Positions 44,482 through 54,345 of a DNA stretch of 64,000 nucleotides are shown here, one piece after another. Every line of letters starts with the position of its first letter. Within the stretch, counting starts at the first letter, position 1. The position numbers and the translations under genes are program-made. The stretch is from Trichobilharzia szidati (Eukaryota > Platyhelminthes > Trematoda > Strigeidida > Schistosomatidae): NCBI GenBank assembly GCA_944472155.2, contig OX235279.1:173083868-173147867 (forward strand), written 5' to 3'. Under the pieces are notes generated by a model that made no database searches, was not told the origin of the DNA, and saw only the letters and a list, made by a program, of their open reading frames with translations.

Positions 44482-45280
44482 AACCGATAAACTGGTCGAA
44501 GAAGCAGCAAAGACACGACTCCAGGTGAACATAGACAAGACCGAGGTTATGAAAATAACCAACCAACCACCAACAACAACAACAACAGCAACATCCAGAG
44601 CCAATCACCATCGACTCGTAGGATTTGAAAGAGGTTACTTCATTCACTTATCTAGTGAGCAATAACTCAACTACAAGAGGAACCGACGAGGATGTCAAAT
44701 CGAGAATCGGGAAGGCGAGAAACACATTCATCAACCTGAAACCAATCTGGAAATCTTCGTCACTCAACTCAGCATCAACAACAAAATTCGGATTTTCAAT
44801 ACAAACGTCAAGTCAGTCAGTTCTTCTATACGGATCAGAAACTTGACGGGTCACAAAGAATATTTCCAACAGCCTGTTGCAGACCTTTATCAACAACTGT
44901 CTTCGCTCTATACTCAAGATCAGATGGCCGGAAAGAACAATAACCAACAAGAAACTATGGGAAGAAACAAAACAAGAACCAATCGCCCAACAAATATGCA
45001 GGAGAAAGTGGAGATAGATGGATTGGACACTCACTGAGGAGGCCGCTGTGTGACATCGCGCGTCAGGCCATCACTCGAGTGGAACCCGAAAGGGAAGCGG
45101 CGAGTCGGTCGTCGGTGCATGGGTGACATGGAGGAGATGGTGTGAAGAAGAGTTGAAACAGTATGGATTAACATGGAGACAGGTGAAAAGTACAGCAGAA
45201 GAGAGAAGCAAGTGGAGACGTGCAGTTGAAGCCCTATGTTCCACTAGGAACCCAAGGGAACAATAATAATTATTATTTGT
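44482..45280 (+). mobile_element. RTE-type LINE subfamily B, 5-prime-truncated
   Basis: DKLVEEAAKTRLQVNIDKTE, then TTRGTDEDVKSRIGKARNTF, and the tail with TTCCACTAGGAACCCAAGGG and AAT repeats. Very close to 11525-12352. Confidence 0.88.
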
Positions 45281-46164
45281 TCATAGATATTCATTCAAAA
45301 TTATAATATTAGTGAATTAAGTAGACTGTGGCCTGTAAATTCTAGCTTCTATCTATTCATGACGTCACAGTAAGCTTATATTGTCACCGAGTTACAGTTC
45401 GCATTTCCAACGGCCCAGTAGGATTCCAGGTCTGATGATCCTAGGCTTGGTGTCATCCAGACTGGAGTGGAGGTGGAGTAATCCGTACGTGCCGCTGGAG
45501 AATCAGTCACTAACTAGGACGAAGCAACCGACACAGTGTACCCCTCGATTTTAGTGGTTCTCTTGACTGACTGGAATCTTTACAAATTAATCAAACACTT
45601 AAATGTTGTAAGTAAACAAATTTGAAGGGGTCGATTGAGGCTGGGCCGGAGGAGGGGGGAGGAGAGAAATAAGTGTTGAGAATACTACTAATGCATGAGT
45701 AGTTATGAAAATAAGATTTAATGTTTACTTTTTTGTTTATTTGTTTAGAAATTAGTTGTCCACTTTGTGTTAAACTATTTTGTTTGTTGAGAAACGTTTT
45801 AGTAATAATTTAAGCAAGTGACTTCCTATTCCATTTACTCTTGTGATTCAGCTATTCTAAAGTAATTTGTTGGCTCCCTCGGCTTTTGAAAATCATTTTA
45901 AAAAAATAAATTTTAAGAATTGGGAAGTTTTATGGCACGTCAGTGATTTGATTTTTGTTTGCCCCACCCTAGACCTTTCCTATTTTCCGAACTTTTTATT
46001 GATACTAATAATGGCCTTATTCCAAACGGTACATTTGATACAGTATGAAATTCTCAGTATGATAAAAGGGATGACTGTGACGCCTATTCACGCACAAAAA
46101 ATATACATACAAGTGCATCTAATTAGGGCTTATCATCAGTTCAAACCCACTAAGACGCAACAGT
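45281..46164. other. Intron, unassigned
   Basis: A SINE-like piece (ACTAGGACGAAGCAACCGAC) sits at about 45513; otherwise nothing. Confidence 0.35.
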
Positions 46165-46500
46165 GAGTCTCCAACGCATTCTGGATAACCCTGAACCCAA
46201 CGCGAAGACCTACTGGTGAACTAGGAGTGATAAAACCCCTACAACGAAGATTTATTCAAGTAACATTACATGTCAGACAGACAGACTGATCGAGTAGGAC
46301 TAGAATAGGAAGCGATGAGCTGAGTGTGGCTACAAGGGTGGCATAGCAAATATCATGCAAAGAGGAAAATAAAGTTCATGAGAAGTCATGATGCCGGCTG
46401 AAAGTTATGACAGAGAAGGGTGTGGAATGGAAATGTGACCTGACTGATAGAGAGTGCTCCACTCAGAACACAAGGAACACATAACAACAGTGAGTTATAA
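46165..46500 (+). mobile_element. RTE-type LINE, very old tail copy
   Basis: GACTAGAATAGGAAGCGATG and GTGCTCCACTCAGAACACAAGG fit the tail region only loosely. Confidence 0.4.
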
Positions 46501-46569
46501 ACTTGTCTAAATCACTTCTTGAAGGCGAAATTTTCCTTTCTAAACAGTTAATCAAAAAATTGCCTTAAT

Positions 46570-46688
46570 TAGATTACGAGTTGATCACGGATTGATAACA
46601 GTTAGAGAACCATTGAAAACCAGGGAGTAATGGACAGCTGTTTCATCCTAGTTTGGGAATCATCGGCAGTACGCCCCCACTGGGTTGG
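46570..46688 (-). repeat. Hammerhead-type SINE
   Basis: On the minus strand TACTGCCGATGATTCCC, then AACTAGGATGAAACAGCTGT; the heptamer is CCGATGA, one base from CTGATGA. Confidence 0.72.
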
Positions 46689-46920
46689 GGTCGCGCTAAA
46701 TCACGAATTGGTAGAAGTTAGAATTCATGAGCCATTGAATCGGGTCCCAGTGGCTAAATGGTATACGATCTTGCCTTGTAACCAGAAGGTCCTGGGGTCG
46801 AATCCCAGTGGGTGCGTACTGCCGATGATTCTCAAACAAGGATGAAACAGCAGCTGTCCAGTACTCCTTGGTTTCTAATGATTCTCTAACTGATATCAAT
46901 CCGTGATCAACTCGTAAAAA
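46689..46920 (+). repeat. Hammerhead-type SINE, head to head with the preceding copy
   Basis: Leader AGAAGTTAGAATTCATGAGC, tRNA-like part with GGGTCCCAGTGGCTAAATGG and GGGTCGAATCCC, then TACTGCCGATGATTCTC and the rest. Both members of the pair share the same T-to-C change in the heptamer. Confidence 0.78.
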
Positions 46921-48239
46921 CAAAACTAACCCTTACAAACCAAACTATAGAAAATTAATTAGATTAGTTTAGACAGTGAATCCGCTTAGCCTGAAAAGGT
47001 TCAAATCGTTAATCCGTACAATTTCCTAAACCCCTGAGTTTAGATGAGAAGGCAAATTAACCCACATAGAAAAGCTCAGCAAACTTTCTTTTCCAGCTAT
47101 CAGAACATGAGAAGAAGAACTTTTGTTTTACACTCAGTAAATCTTGACTGAGTACAGTGTTATTTCTTATAGAATGTATCTGACTTAGCCAACAAAGGTG
47201 TGTGGCTTTGCAAATATCATAGAAAAGTATTCACAACTGCTGAGTTAAATGGCCTTTCCCATTTGGGTACATGGATTTAGCAATGGTTGTAAACGCCATG
47301 ACCTAATAATCTTAGTGGCTTTCTGAAAAGCCTTTGTATGTTTTAACTCTGAGTGTAGAATAGGGCTTCAAGAATGAGCTTTAAAGTGTCAGCAGCGATG
47401 ATTTTTTTTCACGTCATAGTGTTGCTAGCCTTACGCTTAACCTTCCTTCTTTACTGGGCTTATTTACGGCTAAGCGACGTCTAGGAGTGCATCGAGCGGG
47501 TAGTCAGCAAGCCGTCTACCACTGATCCACCGATGCGCACGCTTCGAATGCATCCACCAGACAGACATAAGAGAAAGGGTATAAACAGTACCGATTAAAG
47601 TGATCAAGCAGTAAGGAAAACCTTTCAAATACAATTAGCGCGCGAGAGAGAGATTGAATCAACTAGATTTATTCTCAATCTTATAGCAATCTATGTGTTT
47701 GCGTAATGATTTGGGCGTTGCTTTATCTTGTCTGTTGCTTCCCTCACCAAAAACAGCGGTCAGGAGGTCTATGCCTCGAAGTTCACTTCTTGCATCGAAT
47801 TGTGGACCGGTGGAATTTCATATCAGAGCACCTTATTTCACCATCTTCTGTTAATGCAATTGAATCTAATTCGCTACTCACAACTTACACACAGTCCGAG
47901 GTAAAATTTCACTACAGTTCCCTTCGGAAAACAAAAAATGTTCATATTACTCTATATATGATCTGCTTGGCAACAGAAATGTTGATAAAGGGATCAACTA
48001 TGGATGCATAGCAGCATATACTATTGGTTGACACTAGTAACTAGATGGATACCAATCACATCAGCCAACAGTGGTTGCTAGCTGATTTAAACACCAGATG
48101 GCAATTTCACTAGTGACGTGCAGCCGATTTGATTCACCTCAGAAAGCGCATTCATTTCAACCCCTATCTGGTTGATTTGAGTAGTATTTAACAATTTATT
48201 CATACCACTCAGTAGTTCACAGTAGTATGCAAGATTGAG
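46921..48239. other. Intron, mostly unassigned
   Basis: A possible inverted SINE T remnant (CTTACGCTTAACCTTCCTTC) lies near 47434. The frame at 47706-48011 has no recognisable domain. Confidence 0.3.
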
Positions 48240-48480
48240 CCTCCACTGTACAGCAAATCAAGTCGTTTAGTAATATGAAATCCAAATTACAATTCACTGT
48301 CATTAAGGGACATTTCACCGTCAGGCTTGGTGATACCTTTAACTGGGAGAACATCAAACAATTATATTCTCATTTTGAGTTAAAAAAAATAATTAGTCTT
48401 CTTTATTATATCACCAAAAGCATTTCAAACGGGCTACTGTAGAATTTCCTCTACATCGGTTCCATTTCACTATCCCGATA

Positions 48481-49205
48481 TTAGTGGAACACCTGATCGA
48501 CTTCTGTCACTCTGTCAACCCTGACCATGATTTTAAGATCATATATATAGAATACATGCTAACTTCCGGTGTTTCCTTCGTTACAGACTTCTAAAGACAG
48601 CTGAGGCCTTGGCCATTCATGACTTTAAGCCAGACCTTTGTGTACAAAGAAGTATGTACAATCCCTACTTCTGCCTTGGCCGTAGAGGGATAGACATTTA
48701 TTTATTTTGTTTATTTAGTTATTCTATTTACTTTTCCCTTATTACTACGACTATTATTGTTATCATCATTATTATTATTACTATTCTCACTCTGAATCTT
48801 TTTCACTTGACCCGTTTAACATTTTAAACCCAAAATTACTGATTTTTATATTTTTATTTTCGCAATATTGAATTCCATCTTATCAAATTTCACACCATGT
48901 TATGTAACATTTTATATTCGTCTACTAATCTTATAATTATGTACCCCTTTCCAAAATTCTATACACCTTATGAATTATTCTATATACGACATTAATTATT
49001 TTGTTACTTGACATTAAACTATGATTATGATCACAAATATTTTAATTGCATTTCATACTATTATTATTTCATGTATTCACACCTTTGACCTAATTCCCTC
49101 ACCGGACATAATTTTTATAAAAAAAACCATATATATACGATTGTACAGCTTGATAATAAATTCGTTGAAAAGAGTCTCTTCGCTGAATATTGTGTTCTTA
49201 ATGAT
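48481..49205 (+). mobile_element. PLE group 2, C-terminus and 3-prime region
   Basis: EHLIDFCHSVNPDHDFKII, then AEALAIHDFKPDLCVQ, followed by the 3-prime region shared with 32990-33560 almost base for base. Sequence at 48240-48480 may be older parts of the same element. Confidence 0.78.
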
Positions 49206-49224
49206 CATTTAATTGACAAGAAAG

Positions 49225-49415
49225 GATACGCAGGCAACAAGTAAGTCTGATTGGCCAGAGAATTAGAGTAACCCGAATGGGAAGCGACTGGGAGAAGATT
49301 ATGTATCCTTTCTTGGAGCTGGATTAAACTCACAGCAGGGGACCTAGTGGAATGAAGACGTGCAGTCGCCTACGTTCCACTCGGAACCTATTGAATGAAT
49401 AACAATAATCATAAT
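49225..49415 (+). mobile_element. RTE-type LINE tail fragment, antisense in intron
   Basis: CCCGAATGGGAAGCGACTGG, then GGAGCTGGATTAAACTC and TACGTTCCACTCGGAACC. It ends about 25 bp before the donor of the Cys-loop exon. Confidence 0.65.
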
Positions 49416-49436
49416 TATAAATAAGAATAAACTTAC

Positions 49437-49772
49437 AACAAGAAAAATGTTAGATCTGGTATCTCTTTACCACATTCTTCTGATAGCATGACAAATCGAT
49501 AAGCTGGTCTAGCAACAAGTGACCATTCATTACTCGACGTATACTGATCAATATCAACTTCTGTCCGGTTGTCTAAGAATTGTAAATCCAACTGTTCACT
49601 GTTATATGTCCATGAGGCGAATTTCAAGAAACAGTGTTGGTAATCGAATGGGAAATTCTTTATATTAATTGGACAATTCGATTTGAATATTGCTGGTGGA
49701 CTCCAGTATACCCGGCCCATATAGTCAACGTTTAGCATGACATCACGTTTCTCTTTTAAGCGTTCATCAGCA
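49437..49772 (-). CDS. Channel subunit, exon for loops B, C, E and the Cys-loop
   Basis: The 336-base exon encodes the core of the extracellular domain: a beta strand with GRVYWSPPAIFKS (loop E region), the signature Cys-loop CPINIKNFPFDYQHC with 13 residues between the cysteines, FASWTY with the loop B tryptophan, and the loop C region ending EECGKEIPDLTFFL. Only one cysteine is present in loop C, so the vicinal pair that defines alpha subunits is absent; this would be a non-alpha subunit. An N-R-T glycosylation site lies after the Cys-loop. The exon enters in phase 2 from TTTTAG at 49773-49778 and leaves at GTAAGT starting 49436, again in phase 2. Antisense RTE sequence ends about 25 bp inside the following intron. 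Confidence 0.93.
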
Positions 49773-49914
49773 CTAAAAGTGTTTTAAAAAAAGCAAGACT
49801 GGGATTAGACATGTTGAAATACAGAAAAAGAAGTTTTGATGCTTAAAAGCTGCTTAATGTCGTTTTAAAATTGAGGAGCTGTGTTGGGGAACCTAATAAT
49901 AATAATAATATAAT

Positions 49915-50345
49915 TCTATGTATGTTAATATTAATCCTTTTGGTCTCAGGGTCGGCAGTAGGGCATCAATAGTTAGTCTACACTTCACTCTCCTCTCTTC
50001 AGTTATTTTTAGCTGTCTGCACAACTGCTTCTGATGAGCTTTCATTTTGCTCCATGTCACTGTCGTACACACACATCCAACCCATCACTTCCTATTAACC
50101 TGGCTGACTCTTGGTGTCACTCACCTATTTCCTCAGCATGTGACCAATTCATCTCGATTTCTTCCTGCATACTTACCAGTTAAGTAATAGCTTCCTAACT
50201 GGAGATTCAATGCCAGAGCTTCTTGTTGCTTATGCTTTCTGACAATCTGATCCTCATTATTGAGGCAGTGAAGTAGGTAGCTAATGATGATAGTCCGCTA
50301 TCTGATGGAAATCCTTCTTGTCTAGTTTACTTATTTACAAATCAG
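49915..50345 (-). mobile_element. RTE-type LINE, old copy
   Basis: Inverse of the C-terminal RTE region (CCTCAGCATGTGACCAATTC, ATCTCGATTTCTTCCTGCAT). The tail faces the acceptor of the Cys-loop exon. Confidence 0.6.
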
Positions 50346-50479
50346 TCCAAAGCTCATTGAAAGAAGCAAGGTAGAATGTGTGGATAACGATCCTGCCCCG
50401 AAAAATCTGTCCGATAGTCACATAGACTGTAGAGCACACAGAAACATACTGTGATGATATAGTGCCAATAACTAAATGA

Positions 50480-51115
50480 TTATGATATCCTTCTCATGTT
50501 AAGTCCAACTGTGTAGAAAAATTTACTTGTATCTGCGGGAGCAGTTACATTGGAAGAACAGAAAGAAGGGCATATCTACGATTTTCTGAACATGTACCAA
50601 AAAGCTAATGTCTAAAGGGAACAAATACTTTAAACAGTGCCATCGCCAGGTATCTCCTCGACACGAGTCATGAGGTGGACGTCGAAGAGTCGTTCAAAAT
50701 TATCAATAAGTAAAAGAACTTGATTCTCCTTAAGTTTGCTGAAGCAATTTCCATCAAGCACCTGAAACCTGATTTATGCGTCCAGAAAGAAGCGGTTATC
50801 AGTCTTTCTTTGCACTGCCTGGTAACTGAATATTTTCACCTCTGTTCCATCCGAATGCGAAATGCTGAAAAGTTTTTATTGTGTATGATTATTATTGTTC
50901 AGAATAGTGTTTAATAATGCATATATATATAATTGGTGTATGCGTATACTGATCGATTGATTTTTGTTTAAAATGAACTCTGTGCAAGTATGTTAAAATT
51001 GTTTTTGTAGATACATTTAATAATGTCTTTTCCCTGTAAGCAGCTGATGAGAAGGCAACGAAATAAAAGATGGTACCATTTTATTCTGCTAAAACTGTAG
51101 TTCTTGCTTTGTTCA
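50480..51115 (+). mobile_element. PLE group 1, GIY-YIG remnant and 3-prime region
   Basis: Plus strand shows GCGGGAGCAGTTACATTGG (the GIY-YIG core) and then the C-terminus in an open frame from 50720. It is the intact counterpart of the site cut by the foldback at 41068. Confidence 0.8.
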
Positions 51116-51533
51116 AATGCTTATGAAACGAGCATAAACTATTGCCGGCCGTATTCACATTATCGCTTTGCATAGCCTTACTACCTCTCTTCAGTTTTTA
51201 TTCCAATTTTACACATATGCATTTCGATTGCATATATCTCGGTTGGAGATAAAATATAAGGGTTGCTTGTCAATTTTTGACTGTTGCAACAGACAGGATG
51301 TTTGGGATAAAGAGACCAACTTTACTACACGATGTCTCCTAGAGCAGATTTTTTTCGAGTTTTGTAAACAACATCCAGAAGAGTTCGACGTTTGCAAGTA
51401 GGTTACTCCCTGTTTAAATCTACTCAGCTGACAGGAACAGAAAACTCACTGACAAAAAGCAATAACAGCTGTTATTATGAGACTCATAGTAAGAAGTTTA
51501 CCTCAAAAACCTTAAGTAGTAATAGACACATCT
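51116..51533. other. Intron, unassigned
   Basis: The open frame at 51168-51401 has no domain I recognise. Confidence 0.3.
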
Positions 51534-51544
51534 AATGTCAACGT

Positions 51545-51773
51545 GTGCGTCGGTGGCATAGCGGTTAGGACGCCCGCCAACCATGCACATGGTCCGGGGT
51601 TCGATCCCCGGCTGACGCACTCCTTTACCTCGCTAAGCCAAAAATAATGCTGGTAAAGAGGAAAGGTTGGGAATGAGGCTAGTAATCCCATCCTGTAAAA
51701 TAAACGCTGCTACAGAAACTTCAGGTCACTAGCTTGAAGCCCAATGTTCCACTGGGGAACATAAAGGAAAAGA
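51545..51773 (+). repeat. tRNA-derived SINE T, body type 2, full length with target duplication
   Basis: Direct repeats AATGTCAACGT at 51534-51544 and 51774-51784 fix the ends: 229 bp starting exactly at GTGCGTCGG. The head has TGGCATAGCGGTTAGG and GGTTCGATCC (A and B boxes of RNA polymerase III). The tail GCTTGAAGCCCAATGTTCCA, CTGGGGAAC resembles the RTE 3-prime end. Confidence 0.9.
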
Positions 51774-51784
51774 AATGTCAACGT

Positions 51785-52439
51785 AGTCAACATGTTACAA
51801 AAATTCCAAAACACAACAAACTGGTCAAATACAAAAAATATATAAATAAATCAGGAATTCGTCAGCTGTTAATTTGCTCTTTTAAAGAAGAGAAAAACTC
51901 GTCTCTTTAGAGTTTTGTAAAAAGAAAATTTTTTTTCCGTGTGACTTAATCTAGGCACAAAGAAAAAGACGAGAATTCAGATAAAAATGCATACATACAC
52001 GCATGTGACTTCATTTCATATGCATGAAAATTTTTATATTTTTCATACCAGTCGCCAGAATGTGTCTGTATGTATACTTAGTTTATCAGTTAAATCATAG
52101 CTATAAACGTTATGCAAAATATGTGTGAATATTTCAAAGGATTCTGGAACCGACCACCACCTCACCAACAACTCATTCATGAATATCACCGCCACCAGCA
52201 GACACAGAACCACCAGTGAACACCCAGGCATCTACGGAAAAGGGAGTTTTGAAGTCTATAAAGTTAAAAGAAGCCCTCAAGTAGAATTAGCAGATTAAAC
52301 CCCCCCCCCAGAATAGTTGAAAAGGGAACCAGAGACGTCAGCAGATATGCTGACTCCTTTACTGTGAAAGGTATGTGTGCTTGCCAATCGGAAGAATGAC
52401 GACTTTTTCAAAGTACCAAGAAAGACTTAAGCTTAAGCG
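51785..52439. other. Intron, unassigned
   Basis: Includes a run of nine Cs at about 52301-52309. The rest is unrecognised. Confidence 0.35.
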
Positions 52440-53505
52440 AGAATTGATGCGCCATCAAACTCATACCCACTTTAGGAGAGACTAAAAACATGCCACAGAT
52501 GCAAAATCCCACCCGGAACAAGTTAGATTCAGGAGGAGTAAATCGTGTGCGGACTGAATTGAAACACTACGCATAATCATCAAACAGAGAAGAGAATAGC
52601 AGCCAAATCTCTGTCTCAACTTCACAGACTTTGAGAGGGCTCCCAACAGCATCAACCGTGAATCGCTTTAGTAACTTCTCCAATACCATCGAGTGCAGAA
52701 CCACAAACATTTACAAGCTTCATTTAACAGCCGGATGACTGAGCCACATACTGAACGGCTCACAACGGAAAACTCACTGAGGCATTTGGAGTGAAGATAG
52801 AAGTATGAGAGGGCTACCTAATATCACCGATGATATTCCTGATTGTAAAGGGGAGTAAGAACAGGGGCATACATTGGACTGACGAATCGATAACAGAAGA
52901 TCTGGGCTTCGAAGATGATTTTTGCCCCATATCTCAGAAGCTCGAAGAATTACAAGTGAAGATGCAACCAAGACAAGACTTTAGGCGAACTAACAACGAC
53001 AAACACGAATCGTCATTAGTGGGGTACACCTGAAGCAATTCCTCTTTTTCATTTACCCTGGCAACAGTGTTTCATTCGATATGGATGAGGATGTCAGGAC
53101 TAGCCAGGATCTATACGGAAAACAAGTCAGACTTTCATTGGTCTGAAGTCAGTGTGAACATCAACAGCGCTTACTCAGAACAAAAAAACGGGATCCAAAT
53201 TTCTAATACTAATATCGCATAACTAACTGCTTCTACTTAATTCAAAGATTTGCATTTGCTCGTTTGAGGAGATCAGATGGCCAGCCAGAATAGATAACCG
53301 AAATTGGACTCCTGCACTGAAGAACCCAATAGCTTGTCACCCACAAAAAGAAAGACGTACACTGATGAGAGATTCATGCGATTTATACAGTTACAGATCC
53401 AGTTGAAAATGATATCAGCGAGAGTGGAGCGGAACAGAGATGTAACCCAGTTGAAGTTTTATGTTCCACTGTGAATGCAAACCAGGAATAAATAAATAAT
53501 AACAT
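52440..53505 (+). mobile_element. RTE-type LINE, old copy with reverse-transcriptase sequence, antisense in intron
   Basis: In shifting frames it gives EWQPNLYLNFTDFERAPNSI, then the region before the tail, and ends GTTCCACTGTGAATGC with AAT/AAAT repeats. It is one of the longest old copies and ends about 145 bp before the loop A exon donor. Confidence 0.65.
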
Positions 53506-53648
53506 AACAAGGGATGTGGAGATGTGACTTCTTGGCTTAAGTACAATAGACTTTCAGTTACCAATAGGATGCCTGAGTTCGAACACCTACTAAAGATCAA
53601 TCAGTTGGTGGGCAGTTTCATAACCTGGAAATAGAAATATGAACTTAC

Positions 53649-53758
53649 TAGTTATAAAGCACTATATCTGGCGTCCAGATACCACTCGGTGGTATGCGTA
53701 CCTCACGGATATTTGAATAATTGGCTGGATCCCAGCGTAGAAGTTGATCAGTCCACGT
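53649..53758 (-). CDS. Channel subunit, exon for loop A of the ligand-binding domain
   Basis: This 110-base exon reads [16 protein letters not shown] and then a segment ending WTPDIVLYN. The second motif is loop A of the principal agonist-binding face, and the W-x-P-D-I-V-L-Y-N pattern is diagnostic of nicotinic-type subunits. It joins the preceding exon in phase 0 so that NVWSKY runs straight into TWTDQL, as in the family, and no exon is missing between them. The acceptor AG is at 53759-53760 and the donor GTAAGT begins at 53648. A likely N-glycosylation site (N-Y-S) is present. The exon is too short to appear as an open frame with its own start codon and was found by translating the minus strand. 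Confidence 0.9.
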
Positions 53759-53760
53759 CT

Positions 53761-54054
53761 AAAATTAAAATTAGAAAATCATTAGGCAATCACTGTAATT
53801 CTATGTAAGTAATTAATGGAGTCAATGTTTAGCTGAACAGACTTGAAACACTTTCTTTCCAGAATATTTGAACAGAGGTTGTCAATTACGGCCTGACTTT
53901 CTTCAGGCAGTTGGTTTTGTGTGATTCTGTTTATAACGTTTTCAATGAATACTGTTATCACACAAGATGTTACGTTTAGGTGTTTTTTGAAGGTATTTTA
54001 TCAGCGTATTTTACACAGCTGAAATATCTGTCTTAAAGTTCTCTATACTAATCA
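53761..54054. other. Intron, unassigned
   Basis: Nothing recognised. Confidence 0.3.
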
Positions 54055-54165
54055 GGAAATTCAATTCACCCCAGTGACTGACTACAGAATGGAGTTGACT
54101 GAAGTTTTTTTAGTGAGAAGTCGTAACGACTAGGGCCCACCAAGTCAGATATAAAGGTAGGTACT
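54055..54165 (+). repeat. Unnamed repeat, copy 2
   Basis: Shares ACTGACTACAGAATGGA, AGAAGTCGTAACGA and CCACCAAGTCAG with 10805-10905. Confidence 0.5.
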
Positions 54166-54189
54166 TTGTATATCATAAATTGGCCGTGG

Positions 54190-54345
54190 GTTCCACCTAA
54201 TTAACTGAATGATCAACGAACTTGTTTTGTGACCTGGAAGTCCTGGTTGCAACTCTTAGTGAGGTTACAGGTACTCACCTCTGAATAGTTCAAAATTTTC
54301 CAGTGTGCTCCCTAGTTTTCGGTGACTTTCCAACTGATGTTATTT
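54190..54345 (+). repeat. Hammerhead-type SINE, very old
   Basis: CTTGTTTTGTGACCTGGAAG, then TTTTCCAGTGTGCTCCCTAG and AACTGATGTTATTTCATCAT follow the SINE order. Confidence 0.45.

Noticed and set aside
51039..51075. CTGATGAGAAGGCAACGAAA as a hammerhead core at a PLE end
   Set aside because: Stem II would have only one base pair, and the homologous copy at 41544 lacks the motif.
52043..52231. Minus-strand frame starting MPGCSLVVLCLLVAVIF that looks like a signal peptide and might be the missing first exon
   Set aside because: It lies downstream of the first two visible exons in gene order, between the loop A and Cys-loop exons, so it cannot be the first exon. No fitting splice sites were seen.
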